A stretch of DNA of 64,000 bases from Mesorhizobium_K marinum (GCF_040813715.1 NZ_JBFOCH010000006.1), one strand, 5' to 3'; shown: positions 18,605-27,703, numbered from the stretch's first letter. Notes: generated by a model from the sequence alone, not told the origin. Translations and numbers: made by a program.

Positions 18605-19024
18605 CTAGTAGCGACGCCGAAACAGGTTGCGCCGCTCGTAAACTGCGACGGCTTCGTCGATCAGGCTTGCGATCGAATGGGCCCCGTAGTCCCGGCGAAG
18701 CATCTCGGCGCGCTCCACCAGCAGACGGGCTTCGGATATCCGGCCCGGCCGCAGCATTTCGTAGGTTTCGAGGATCAGGTCCTGGGGGATCGCCACAAGG
18801 TCTGCCGCGCGTTCGAAGTTGAGCGCCAGCCGGTCTCGGCCCGCCTCGCGCGCGATCGACGCCTGCAGTTTCAGGACGTCGGCCGAAATCCGGATGTCGC
18901 CGGCGCCGATGCGCTCGGACACGACGGCGTCGAGGGTCAGGTCGGCGAGCTGCATGCCCGAGGCCGACACTGCCTGGTCGGGCGCATTCTCCGAGATCGG
19001 ATAGAGGTCGAGCGAGGATGTCAT
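18605..19024 (-). CDS. Diol/glycerol dehydratase small subunit
   Basis: 139 aa with the PduE/DhaB3-type core: ISADVLKLQASIAREAGRDRLALNFERAADLVAIPQ and the C-terminal RAEMLRRDYGA region. It forms the gamma subunit of the adenosylcobalamin-dependent dehydratase with the fused alpha-beta chain encoded just upstream. The start overlaps the upstream stop as ATGA (19021-19024), giving tight coupling and 1:1 synthesis. Confidence 0.88.
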   Translation of the reverse strand: MTSSLDLYPISENAPDQAVSASGMQLADLTLDAVVSERIGAGDIRISADVLKLQASIAREAGRDRLALNFERAADLVAIPQDLILETYEMLRPGRISEARLLVERAEMLRRDYGAHSIASLIDEAVAVYERRNLFRRRY

Positions 19025-21288
19025 GGCCGCGAGCCTCCCTGCCCGATCGTGAATGTGAGCTCGAGCGGCGGCGCGTCCGGCGTCACCAGTCCGGTCTCGA
19101 TGGCGTAGAGCATGGCAACGCGCACGTGATAGCGCGCGCCGAGCGCCTGGCCCTCGGTCGGCACGATCACCGGTTCCGGCTCGCGTCCCAGCGCATACAG
19201 CGCGGCGTTGCGGCCCATCGCGCGGTAGTGATCAAGCGTGGTGATCGGCGCGTTCGAGAACAGTTCGATGTTCATGTGCGGCAGCCGGTCGGCGCGGTGG
19301 ATCACGGCCGTTCCCTTGGCCTGGATGCCGATGGCGTAACCGGACCCCGACAGCCGCGCGGCGGTGAGGCCGAGGAAGGAGGTGTCGGCGGTATGGCGGA
19401 TCCGCACGAGGCGCGGGCTCCCTCCCCCTTCCCGTACGCCGTCGGTCAGCGCCAGCACCACGTCGATCAGGTCGTGGCCGGCGGTCGTCTGCGTCAGCTC
19501 GTTGCCGAAGGCCGGGCTGAGCCCGATCACCACCTCGAGCGGATCGGTTCCCTTGCCAGCTTCACCGCCCGCAACGAGCCATGGTTCCGAGGTCGGGTCG
19601 ACGCGACGCTCCCGCTCCAGCACCTTCTCGCGCGTCTGCACGTCGCGCAGGCCACGCACCGCTTCCCACCGCGTGTCGGACATCCGGTACCCGCTGCCCG
19701 GTCCCTGATAGTCGTTGGGATCGTTGAGCGCGCTGATGACCTTGCCGTCGCGCAGGACGGCCGAGGTCTGCAGATAGTCGCCGGAGATGCGCTGCCGCAG
19801 CATCAGCAGGAGGTTTTCCGCCTCATGGCCGAAGCCTCGCTTCTCCAGCGCCCGCACCACGTCCACGGCCGTCAGCCCGCGATCGCGGATCGCCTCGCTG
19901 ATGCGGGTCACTTCCCCGGTGGAAAACGTCTCCGTTTCGAGCGAGCCCGAGGCGGCGGCGACCGACAGCATCCATGCTTCCGGCACTTCGGCGAGGCCGA
20001 GTTCCTGGAAGACCGCCGCCAGCGCCCGGATCGCCCGCATCCTGAGGTTGCCGATCTCGCCTTCCTCGATCGGCGTCAGTCCGCCATCGGCTTCGAGGTC
20101 GCGCTGCAGCGCCAGGAAGTCTTCGACGTCCTCGCCGTTGAACAGCGACGGATTGAACGAGTTGTCGTATTTCCGGATCGATCCCTGGCCAGAGCACAGG
20201 AGGTCGGAACCCGCCATGAGATAGGGCGTGATCTTGGCGCCGACCCTGATCTCGGATTCGCTGACGCGCGTATCGTTGCCAGACGCGCATTCGAGGCCGA
20301 GCCAAACCGCGATCAGGTTCTCGGCGAGGAGTTCGCGCATCCCGCCCGCCATCGACACCGTCAGCGGCGCTCCGTCGATGCCGCCGTTCTGGGTCCCCTG
20401 CACGCCCATGGCGCGCTGCAGGCACAGGCAGCGCGCCTCGAGGTAGAGCACGGACTGGCGTTCGTGGAAGCCCATCAACAGCTCGGCCGACGCGCCGGAG
20501 GTGCAGCGCGCCTTGATGCCCCGCGAGGCGTAGGCCGCCGTCAGGAACGCCTTGGACCAGGGCGTGTCGTCTCCGTCCACGAAGGCGGCTTCGGTGCCAT
20601 AGACCGATACCGTCTCAGCATAGGAGGTGAAGCCGGCCATGCCGATGCGCAGTTCCTCCGCCTCTTCGATCGAGCACTGGAACAGGACGCCGCCGCGGCC
20701 GACCGCCGCGCCGACCGCGCAGGCGATGGCGTTCGACCAGGAGTTGGACGCCACCCGCATGGTCGTCTCGATCTCGTCGAAGCCAAGTGCGACGGCGACC
20801 GCCGCGTCCGCCGCGAGCTGCAGGGGATCGTCCTTGGCGTTCGTGACGTGGGCCTGGTTGCCCGGCGTCCTGCGCTGGCGCATCTTGGCGTAGGCGAAGG
20901 TGATCTCCAGCGCCGACATCTGCGACACGACCGAGACCAGCTTGGCCGGCGTCATGCCGCGCGCGAGGCGTTCCAGGGTCTCGCGCGGCACGTTGATGTC
21001 GACCAGCATGCGCGCGACCTCGGTCGGGTCCAGCGCCATCGCCTCATCCACCACGTCGGGATCCAGGTGGTGCGTCGCGATGAAGGAGTCGAGGATGTCG
21101 AAGTCGGCCTCCGCCTTGCCGTCGATCTCGACGACCCGGCCGTTTTCGATGCGCGCCGAAGGCTTGGGATCCCAGGGGCTGTGGAACGTCGCGAAGCCCG
21201 CCTCCGGGTCCTCCACGGCGAACTGGTCGAGACGCAGCGGCCGCGTGTCCCACTCGTCGAAGCGACGCCAGCGTGGTGCCGAACTCAT
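19021..21288 (-). CDS. B12-dependent diol/glycerol dehydratase, large and medium subunits fused
   Basis: 755 aa. Residues about 1-550 match the PduC-type TIM-barrel large subunit. Active-site segments are conserved: QAHVTN (Gln/His), ETT, YAETVSVYGTE, VQGTQNGG, SGNDT and CSGQGS correspond to the substrate/K+ and catalytic residues of the Klebsiella enzyme. Residues about 570-755 match the medium subunit (VVIGLSPAFGNE, LVRIRHTADTSFLG, IGIQAKGTAVIHR). In the best-studied enzymes these are separate genes; here they form one chain. It should convert a 1,2-diol or glycerol-like substrate to an aldehyde by radical chemistry. No reactivase (DdrAB) or microcompartment gene is in the window. It sits downstream of a polyol-type ABC importer. 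Confidence 0.9.
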   Translation of the reverse strand: MSSAPRWRRFDEWDTRPLRLDQFAVEDPEAGFATFHSPWDPKPSARIENGRVVEIDGKAEADFDILDSFIATHHLDPDVVDEAMALDPTEVARMLVDINVPRETLERLARGMTPAKLVSVVSQMSALEITFAYAKMRQRRTPGNQAHVTNAKDDPLQLAADAAVAVALGFDEIETTMRVASNSWSNAIACAVGAAVGRGGVLFQCSIEEAEELRIGMAGFTSYAETVSVYGTEAAFVDGDDTPWSKAFLTAAYASRGIKARCTSGASAELLMGFHERQSVLYLEARCLCLQRAMGVQGTQNGGIDGAPLTVSMAGGMRELLAENLIAVWLGLECASGNDTRVSESEIRVGAKITPYLMAGSDLLCSGQGSIRKYDNSFNPSLFNGEDVEDFLALQRDLEADGGLTPIEEGEIGNLRMRAIRALAAVFQELGLAEVPEAWMLSVAAASGSLETETFSTGEVTRISEAIRDRGLTAVDVVRALEKRGFGHEAENLLLMLRQRISGDYLQTSAVLRDGKVISALNDPNDYQGPGSGYRMSDTRWEAVRGLRDVQTREKVLERERRVDPTSEPWLVAGGEAGKGTDPLEVVIGLSPAFGNELTQTTAGHDLIDVVLALTDGVREGGGSPRLVRIRHTADTSFLGLTAARLSGSGYAIGIQAKGTAVIHRADRLPHMNIELFSNAPITTLDHYRAMGRNAALYALGREPEPVIVPTEGQALGARYHVRVAMLYAIETGLVTPDAPPLELTFTIGQGGSRP

Positions 21289-21327
21289 GTCGTTGTTCCC
21301 GCCTCGAACACGTCTTGCCCCCTCGCT

Positions 21328-21489
21328 CTAGAACCAGCGCAACCAGACGAGCTGGATGACGATCAGGACGATGACGTCCCAGAAAATGACCTCGCCGATC
21401 GTGAACCAGTTGCGCGTCCGGTTGATCCTCCAGAAGCCGGTCCAGACGATGGCCGCGAGAAGCAGCGGAACGAAGCTAGCGGGCGTCAC
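21328..21489 (-). CDS. 53-residue membrane microprotein in importer operon
   Basis: GTG at 21489 overlaps the ATPase stop (GTGA) and the frame ends in TAG at 21328-21330. The peptide has two hydrophobic stretches (about 5-18 and 35-50), a basic loop RINRTRNW between, and six tryptophans. Placement between the ATPase and the dehydratase, with a coupled start, argues that it is translated. Possible roles are a small permease-associated subunit or membrane tether. I do not recognise a family. Confidence 0.6.
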   Translation of the reverse strand: MTPASFVPLLLAAIVWTGFWRINRTRNWFTIGEVIFWDVIVLIVIQLVWLRWF

Positions 21490-22541
21490 CGGATCCTCTG
21501 CCCCGTCACGGAGTCGAAATAATGCAGCGCCGGCTTGGGAAAGCGCAGGCCGACCAGCTGCCCGGCCGCGATCCCGTCGCAGTCCCCGTGCGTCCTCAGC
21601 GTCACTGCGGAGGCGTCGCCATTCTGGAAGATGAGCAGCGTGTCCGGCTCGATCAGTTCCTTGACGTCGACCACCATGCGGATCGCGTCCTGATCGTCAG
21701 CGCCGACAAGCTCGATCTGTTCGGGCCTGATCCCGAGGGCCACGGGCCCGTCCTTGCAATCCACGGGGCAGGCTACGGAGCCGGTCCGGAAAACGCCGCC
21801 CTCGACGGTCCCGTCCAGGATGTTCATGGCCGGCCGGCCCATGAACTCGGCTACAAAGCGGTTGGCGGGCTGGCGGTAGATAGTGCGCGGCTCGTCAAAC
21901 TGCGCAAGCTTGCCGTCCTTCAACACGGCGATCCGCGTCGCCAGCGTCATAGCCTCTTCCTGATCGTGGGTGACGAACACGAAGGTCTTGTCGAGCTTCT
22001 TGTGCAACCGGTTCAGTTCGGTTCGCATGTGGAGCCGCAGCAGCGCGTCGAGGTTCGACAGCGGCTCGTCCATCAGGCAGATCGCCGGCTGCCACACAAG
22101 CGCGCGCGCAACTGCGACGCGTTGCGCCTGGCCTCCCGACAGCTGTCCAGGTTTGCGGTGCAGGTAGCTGCCGATGCGCAGAAGGTCGGCGACCTCCTTC
22201 ACCTGGCGCTCGATCTCGGCGCCGGCGACTTTGCGGATGCGAAGCGGGTAGGCAATGTTCTCGAAGACCGTCTTGTGGCTGTAGAGCGCGTAGTTCTGGA
22301 ACACCATGCCGATCCCGCGGAAGCGCGGCGGCACGTCGGTGACGTCCCTGCCGTCGATCTCGATGCGCCCGCCCGACGGCGGTTCCAGACCCGCCAGCAG
22401 GCGGCATGCGGTGGTCTTGCCGGAGCCCGACGGCCCCAGCAGCACGACGAACTCGCCGAGATCGAACTGGAGGTTCAGCCGGTCGAGCGCGACCGTCCCA
22501 TCAGCAAACCGTTTCGTGACTTCTTTGAACGAGACAGCCAT
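21486..22541 (-). CDS. CUT1-type sugar ABC transporter ATPase (MalK/UgpC-like)
   Basis: 351 aa. Walker A GPSGSGKTT (about 36-44), signature LSGGQAQRVAVARAL, Walker B ICLMDEPLSNLDA, switch His in VTHDQEEAM, then a C-terminal OB/TOBE regulatory domain (about 240-351). It drives the importer formed by the two permeases and binding protein encoded upstream in the same operon. The stop overlaps the microprotein start. Confidence 0.92.
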   Translation of the reverse strand: MAVSFKEVTKRFADGTVALDRLNLQFDLGEFVVLLGPSGSGKTTACRLLAGLEPPSGGRIEIDGRDVTDVPPRFRGIGMVFQNYALYSHKTVFENIAYPLRIRKVAGAEIERQVKEVADLLRIGSYLHRKPGQLSGGQAQRVAVARALVWQPAICLMDEPLSNLDALLRLHMRTELNRLHKKLDKTFVFVTHDQEEAMTLATRIAVLKDGKLAQFDEPRTIYRQPANRFVAEFMGRPAMNILDGTVEGGVFRTGSVACPVDCKDGPVALGIRPEQIELVGADDQDAIRMVVDVKELIEPDTLLIFQNGDASAVTLRTHGDCDGIAAGQLVGLRFPKPALHYFDSVTGQRIR

Positions 22542-22566
22542 TGAATGCTCCGTAGTGTTTGCCGTC

Positions 22567-23385
22567 TCAGCCCTTCACCGCGCCAAAGGTTAGGCCGCGG
22601 ACCAGGTGCTTCTGGACAAGGAATGTGAAAACGAGGATCGGCAGCGTCGCGACGACGGCCACCGCGGCCACCTGGCCCCACAACGTGCCATGCGGCGTGA
22701 TCAGGCCGGGAATGCCAACCGTCAGCGGCCTGCCCTCGAAGGCTACGAGGATGAATGCGTAGAGGAACTCGTTCCACGACAGGATGAAGCAGAGCACCGC
22801 CGTCGCCGCGAGGCCGGGGGCGGCCAGCGGAACGATGACACGCACGAAGGCGCCGAGCTTGGAGCGCCCGTCCATCATCGCCGCCTCGTCGATCTCCTTC
22901 GGGATTTCCGCGAAGAAACCACGCATCATCCAGACGACCAGCGACAGGTTGAAGCTGGTGTGCGCGATGACCACGGCATAGATCGTGTCGGTCAGCCCGA
23001 GCGTCGTGAAGAACAGGAACAGCGGCACGGCGATCGAGATGGGCGGCGCCATGCGCGTGGTCAGGAAGAAGAAGAACAGGTCCTCCTTGCCCGGGAAGCT
23101 CGCCCTCGCGAAGACATAGGCGGCCGGTGCGCCGATCAGGATCGAAAGCACCGTCGATCCGGTGGCGATCGCCAGCGAGTTGTAGAGCAGCGGCAGGTAG
23201 TCCTTGTCGATGAACACCGCCGGATAGTTCGAAAGCGTCGGGTTGAAGAACCACGTCGGCTCGGGCGAAAGGATGTCGAGGCGACCCTTGAAGGAGGTCA
23301 GCAGCATCCAGAGATACGGCGTCAGCGCGATTACCAGCACGCAGGCGAGGATACCGATGGCGAGGATCTTGTACGACCGGTTCAT
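22567..23385 (-). CDS. CUT1-type ABC permease (MalG-like)
   Basis: 272 aa, six predicted TM helices. The cytoplasmic EAA loop EIPKEIDEAAMMDGRSKLGAF, which docks the ATPase, is present at about 165-185. It starts 3 bp after the preceding permease stop and forms the membrane channel with it. Confidence 0.92.
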   Translation of the reverse strand: MNRSYKILAIGILACVLVIALTPYLWMLLTSFKGRLDILSPEPTWFFNPTLSNYPAVFIDKDYLPLLYNSLAIATGSTVLSILIGAPAAYVFARASFPGKEDLFFFFLTTRMAPPISIAVPLFLFFTTLGLTDTIYAVVIAHTSFNLSLVVWMMRGFFAEIPKEIDEAAMMDGRSKLGAFVRVIVPLAAPGLAATAVLCFILSWNEFLYAFILVAFEGRPLTVGIPGLITPHGTLWGQVAAVAVVATLPILVFTFLVQKHLVRGLTFGAVKG

Positions 23386-23388
23386 CGC

Positions 23389-24315
23389 TTATGCCCGTTC
23401 CGCCGCGGACTTCCAGTACACGGCCTTGTAGAAGATCGAGCACATGATCAGGACGACGAGATAGACCATGAACGACACGGCTGCGCCGTAGCCGAGGTTC
23501 CAATGCTTGAAGTTGACGCGATAGGCGTAGATCGACAGCAGTTCGGAGACCGTCCCGGGGCCGCCGCCGGTCATGATGAAGACCTTGTCGAACTCCTTGA
23601 AGGCGTCGATGCCGCGCAGCAGCAGAACCAGCGCGATGATCGGCCGCATCAGCGGCAGCAGAATGTCGACGAACTGCCGCCATGGCCCCGCGCCGTCCAT
23701 GGTCGCCGCCTCGAAAGGCGAGCGCGGCAGGCTCATCAGGCCCGCGAGGATGATGAGGGTGACGAAAGGCGTCCACTGCCAGACGTCGATGGCGATGATC
23801 GTCGGCATCACCAGGCTTGGCGTTGAGAACACCGCGCTCGACTGCGACAACAGCCCGACCTGGCGTAGGTAGTGGCTGACCATGCCGAAGTCGCCTTGGA
23901 GCAGGAGGCGCCAGATCAGCCCAACCGCGACCGGCGCGAGCATCATCGGCACCAGCAGGAGCGTGGTCAGCAGGCGCTGCCGCTCGATGAAGCGCCAGAT
24001 CAGCCAGGCGAGGAAGAAGCCGAGCACGAACTCGAGGGCGACCGCCGCCACCACGAAACGGATCGTCAGCCAGAAGGACCCCCAGAAGATGGGGTCGGAC
24101 CGCACCAGCCGCCGAAAGTTGTCCAGCCCGATGAAAGCGCCGTTCTGGTCCGGGTTGGCGAAGCTAAGGTCGGTCATCGCCGTGTAGGCCATGTAGTAGA
24201 ACGGGCCGACCAGGAAGATCAGGACAAGCACAGTCGCAGGCAGGATCAGCGGCATCGACGCACCGCGGTCCAGCAGGAACCGTCCTCGGGAGGGTTGGAT
24301 TGTGGTGTTCATCAT
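23389..24315 (-). CDS. CUT1-type ABC permease (MalF-like)
   Basis: About 308 aa from ATG 24315 (MMNTTIQP). An upstream ATG at 24357 would run through the hairpin after the binding-protein gene and is less likely. There are six TM helices and an EAA loop SLPRSPFEAATMDGAGPWRQF. It pairs with the MalG-like permease immediately downstream. Confidence 0.9.
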   Translation of the reverse strand: MMNTTIQPSRGRFLLDRGASMPLILPATVLVLIFLVGPFYYMAYTAMTDLSFANPDQNGAFIGLDNFRRLVRSDPIFWGSFWLTIRFVVAAVALEFVLGFFLAWLIWRFIERQRLLTTLLLVPMMLAPVAVGLIWRLLLQGDFGMVSHYLRQVGLLSQSSAVFSTPSLVMPTIIAIDVWQWTPFVTLIILAGLMSLPRSPFEAATMDGAGPWRQFVDILLPLMRPIIALVLLLRGIDAFKEFDKVFIMTGGGPGTVSELLSIYAYRVNFKHWNLGYGAAVSFMVYLVVLIMCSIFYKAVYWKSAAERA

Positions 24316-24328
24316 GGCATGCCCGCTC

Positions 24329-24351
24329 CCCGCGGGGGGCGCCCCCACGGG
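24329..24351 (-). terminator. Hairpin between binding protein and permease genes
   Basis: CCCGCGGGG and CCCCACGGG can pair (one C-A mismatch) around a 5-nt loop, between the binding-protein stop and the first permease. There is no U-run, so it more likely stabilises upstream mRNA or causes partial attenuation than full termination. Confidence 0.5.
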
Positions 24352-24375
24352 AAGCACTGTATCAGTTAGCCTCGA

Positions 24376-25758
24376 TCACTCGACCGGATACTTCATCGGC
24401 GCACAGGAACCGAGCGCTTCGGAGATTTCCTTCGCCGACTGGTCGAGAGCCTCCTTGGCCGACTTCTCGTCGGCAAGATACGACGACAGCTCGCGCACGA
24501 GGATGTCGGTCATCTCGCCCGACAGCGGGATCGTCGGCTTGGGCTTGGCCACCTCGTTGGAAGCCATCGACGCCTTGGCATAGGGCAGCTTCTGCACTTC
24601 CTCCGAGGCATAGACGTCCGGGCGGGCGGAGGCGCCGCCGTTAAGGTGCTGGTTGAGCTGCTGGTTGTACTCCATCATCCACTGGATGAAGAGGTAGGCC
24701 GCTTCCTTGTTCTTCGAAGCAGTGGGCACGAGGTAGGTCCAGCCTTCCACCTGCGCGACCTTTCCGCCCTCGCCTTGGGGAACGATGTCGAAGCCCATCT
24801 TGCCGACCACGGTCGAGGCGTTCTCGTCGACCGCCACGGCATAGGTGGCGTCGTTCCACATGATCAGCTCGGCCACCGTGCCCTGCTGCATCAGCGCCAT
24901 GACGTCGTCCCAGAAGTAATTGAGCGTATCCGGCGGCGAAAAGGCCATCAGGCCCTTGTAGTATTCGGTGGCCGCGATCGCCTGCGGGCTGTTGACGATG
25001 ACCGGGCCGCATTCCGAGCCGGACTTCGTCTCCAGCATGTCGCCGCCGAAGGAATAGAGGAAGTTCAGCCACTCGTACCACAGCGCCTCGTGGCGCTTGC
25101 CCTGCAACGCGGTGCCATAGAGCCGCTGGTCGGGACGGGTGAACCATTCGGCGATGTCGCGGTACTGCTTCCAGTCCTGCGCGGGCCCGAGATCATAACC
25201 GTACTTTGCCTTGAACCCTTCCTTTTCCGTGGAATCGCCAAGCAGGTCCGAACGGTACCAGAGATACATGGTCAACGCCGTGAACGGGAAGCCGTAGGCC
25301 TTGCCGCCGTACCAGGAGATTTCCTTCCAGAGGCCCTGGTAGAGCTGCTCTTCCGGCTTGAACGCGGGGTCGCGCAACTCGGCCGACGTCATGAACTGCT
25401 CGATCGGCTCGACGTGGCCGTTGGTCACGAATTTGCCGAGCTGGCGGTTCTGCTGGAGGATGAAGTCGTAACGACCGCGCTTGGAGTTGAGGTCGAGCAT
25501 CACCTTGCTGGAGGCTTCGGAGGCCTCGTACATCTCGATCTCGACGGTAATGCCCGTCCGCTTCTCGAATTCGGGGGCGAGCTTCTTCATCGCCTCGAGC
25601 GGCGGCAGGGCTTCGCCGATGGTGCGGATCGTCACGCCCTTGTAGGGCGCCGCCGCTTCTTCGAGCGTCCAGGCGCCGGCCTGGCCGGCCATTGCGAAAA
25701 ATGCCGTCAGCCCCGTCGTGGCCGCGAGCGAACGAACTGTTGTGTGGTGTCGAAGCAT
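24376..25758 (-). CDS. ABC transporter substrate-binding protein for polyol/sugar (family 1)
   Basis: 460 aa. Signal peptide 1-29 (ends AGAW). The mature part has the MalE-type start ITVEIEMYEASEASSKVMLD and a FTRPDQRLYG segment. First gene of an operon SBP, permease, permease, ATPase, microprotein, fused dehydratase, small subunit, SDR. The dehydratase suggests a vicinal diol or glycerol-like ligand, but that is inference. The 5' leader has a perfect hairpin at 25815-25833. Confidence 0.9.
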   Translation of the reverse strand: MLRHHTTVRSLAATTGLTAFFAMAGQAGAWTLEEAAAPYKGVTIRTIGEALPPLEAMKKLAPEFEKRTGITVEIEMYEASEASSKVMLDLNSKRGRYDFILQQNRQLGKFVTNGHVEPIEQFMTSAELRDPAFKPEEQLYQGLWKEISWYGGKAYGFPFTALTMYLWYRSDLLGDSTEKEGFKAKYGYDLGPAQDWKQYRDIAEWFTRPDQRLYGTALQGKRHEALWYEWLNFLYSFGGDMLETKSGSECGPVIVNSPQAIAATEYYKGLMAFSPPDTLNYFWDDVMALMQQGTVAELIMWNDATYAVAVDENASTVVGKMGFDIVPQGEGGKVAQVEGWTYLVPTASKNKEAAYLFIQWMMEYNQQLNQHLNGGASARPDVYASEEVQKLPYAKASMASNEVAKPKPTIPLSGEMTDILVRELSSYLADEKSAKEALDQSAKEISEALGSCAPMKYPVE

Positions 25759-25814
25759 GGCAGTTCCCCTGTGTTGTGCCCATCGCGCTTCAGGCGCGTT
25801 CGAATGCGTGCTTG

Positions 25815-25833
25815 CCGCCGGTTCGTCCGGCGG
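25815..25833 (-). promoter_or_regulatory. Perfect 7-bp hairpin in leader of importer/dehydratase operon
   Basis: CCGCCGG (25815-25821) and CCGGCGG (25827-25833) pair around TTCGT, 57 bp before the binding-protein start. It could act as a leader structure or attenuator. I looked for a cobalamin riboswitch signature here and did not find one. Confidence 0.4.
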
Positions 25834-26084
25834 TCCTGTTCCTCGCCTGTGCTTTCATGCAGAGCCGCAGGCGGTCCGAGTTGGCCGGCCGCGCCCGCGA
25901 ATGATCTGTCCTCCACGTCAGGCGAGAGCTCTCTCGCGCGCTTCCTGTGGATTGGGGACTGCACATTCAGCAGCACCCCAAGTGTCCGTGCATATGCAGC
26001 CATCGGGCGCCTCTGAAATCATTATGCTGATCCGAGGCATATTCCACAAACTGGGCCAAGCCTATAAGAAGGCGTCTCTGGTGG

Positions 26085-26107
26085 GATATTTCCCAAGGGG
26101 AATAATC
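26085..26107. promoter_or_regulatory. Imperfect dyad in divergent gap before LuxR-type gene
   Basis: GATATTTCCC AA GGGGAATAATC is an imperfect inverted repeat 40 bp before the regulator start, in an AT-richer part of the gap 25759-26146. It is a plausible operator or UAS for the divergent operon. No gene is seen in this 388-bp gap. Confidence 0.4.
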
Positions 26108-26146
26108 TAAAATGCATATCTCTTTTGTGATAGCCGACCCAAGAAA

Positions 26147-27004
26147 ATGCGACCGGGCGGAATGACGGGCGAGAACGTCGAAAGCCTCTACGGCAGAAAG
26201 CTCCTGTCGCAGCCAGACTGGTTTACCGCCCTGGGCGACCTGCTCTCTCGGGTCGGCGCCGCCGGCTATTCCGACGCCTTCGCGTCGGCCATGGGGCGTC
26301 TGGCCAATTTCGACTACACGGTGACTTTCGCCTATCGCGGCCCGGCAATTCCGATCTGCCTGCACCATACCTTCGCGCCAAGGCAGTTCGACATCCATGT
26401 GCGCGAATACGAGATCGGCCCGTACCTGCTGGATCCGTTCTACAAGGCGACCGCCAACGGCATCTGCTCGGGCCTCTACAGGCTCGCCGATCTCGCGCCC
26501 GACCAGTTCTACAAGAGCGAGTACTACAAGTCGTACTATGTGCAGACCGGGCCCGTCGACGAGGTCGCCTTCTTCACGCCGGGCAAGGACAACTGGGTCA
26601 TCGTGACTTCGCTGATGCGGGCCCCGAACCTGACCGCCTTTTCCTCGCACGACCTGCGCACGCTGCGTACGGTCGAGCCGCTGGTGCGGCGCATCAACGA
26701 GATCCACTGGCGCAGCGACGACCGCCTGAACCCCGCCAGCCAGGTCGAGGACGCCCAGGAGGTGCTTCGCCGCACCGTCCAGGACGCGCTGCAGTCGCGC
26801 GGCATGCCCGCGCTGACCCCGAGGGAACTCGAAGTGGTCGGCCTGGTGCTGGAAGGCCATTCGTCCGAGTCGATCGCGAACCTGCTCGCCATTTCGGCCG
26901 GGACGGTCCGCATCCACCGGAAGAACATCTACGCCAAGATGCGGATCTCCTCGCAGCGCGAACTCTTCGCGATCTTCATCCGCACCCCAAAGGCGCACGG
27001 CTAG
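26147..27004 (+). CDS. LuxR-family transcriptional regulator
   Basis: 285 aa. The C-terminal LuxR/FixJ-type HTH is at about 220-280 (LTPRELEVVGLVLEGHSSESIANLLAISAGTVRIHRKNIYAKM). The N-terminal about 200 residues form a sensor domain I cannot assign; it is not an obvious autoinducer or response-regulator receiver domain. ATG 26147 or ATG 26162 could be the start. It is divergent from the importer/diol dehydratase operon and so is its likely regulator. Confidence 0.82.
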   Translation: MRPGGMTGENVESLYGRKLLSQPDWFTALGDLLSRVGAAGYSDAFASAMGRLANFDYTVTFAYRGPAIPICLHHTFAPRQFDIHVREYEIGPYLLDPFYKATANGICSGLYRLADLAPDQFYKSEYYKSYYVQTGPVDEVAFFTPGKDNWVIVTSLMRAPNLTAFSSHDLRTLRTVEPLVRRINEIHWRSDDRLNPASQVEDAQEVLRRTVQDALQSRGMPALTPRELEVVGLVLEGHSSESIANLLAISAGTVRIHRKNIYAKMRISSQRELFAIFIRTPKAHG

Positions 27005-27050
27005 CTGCGCGAAAGGTCCGCGCGGCCAGCCGTATCGCGTCGATCGCCCG

Positions 27051-27314
27051 TCAGCCGGACTTCTTGCATACGACGCCCCGGGGCATCTTCCCCTGGCGAT
27101 AGGCGCGGTCAAGCCGGCGATTGCATTCCCGCCGCGCGCGATCACATGCCGTACTGGTCTTGGCCGCGGTGGCGACGCCGCGCAGGTCGAGCACACGACC
27201 CTCGAGATTGACGGCCTTGTAATAGCAGGTGGCTGCGCTGGCAGGCGCAGTGGCTCCGGCGAACAAGAGAATTCCGAATGCAGCCGTAGCAGTGAGCGAA
27301 GCGATGATTTTCAT
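27051..27314 (-). CDS. Small secreted cysteine-containing protein
   Basis: 87 aa. Signal peptide 1-28 (ends ASAA); mature about 59 residues, basic, with four cysteines (TCYY, ACDR, ECNR, VCKK) that could form two disulfides in the periplasm. I do not recognise a family. It is monocistronic. Confidence 0.6.
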   Translation of the reverse strand: MKIIASLTATAAFGILLFAGATAPASAATCYYKAVNLEGRVLDLRGVATAAKTSTACDRARRECNRRLDRAYRQGKMPRGVVCKKSG

Positions 27315-27703
27315 GTTCGGGCCTTCCTTGGATCTGGGAAAAAAGTTTCATGCGCTGCTGGTCGACTTGGTTGTGCCAGCGTCGCGGTTGCGAGCACCAA
27401 GGATCACTCCGCCCCGTATCCCGCCGATTGCTTGTAGCTCCGGCCAAGATTTCAATTGTTTCGAAGCCAGGCGCGTCGTCTGATGCGCAAGCTGATCCGA
27501 GCCGCCTCTTGACGTTCAGCGAGTGAGGCCCTCGCTCGCCGTGACGTGCACGGCCAGCGCATATTTCGCGATCCGTCGCGAGGCGCGTCAGGGACCACCC
27601 CGAACATCAACGATCCTACGGCCGCCGCAATCCGGTCCCCGGGACCGAGAACCTGGTCTTTGGAAAGGACGGCTGACGCAGTTAGGGCGTCGGGCGCTCT
27701 GAT
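27315..27703. other. Intergenic region without recognised gene
   Basis: 389 bp between two minus-strand secreted-protein genes. It contains a short hairpin (GCGAG/CTCGC near 27519-27535). The open frames across it look like noise. Confidence 0.5.

Noticed and set aside
19018..21522. 834-aa plus-strand open frame opposite the dehydratase
   Set aside because: Antisense shadow of a high-GC gene; its sequence is Arg/Gln/Asp-rich without any domain.
25759..26146. Cobalamin riboswitch before the diol dehydratase operon
   Set aside because: I found no B12-box-like sequence; only a 7-bp hairpin is visible.
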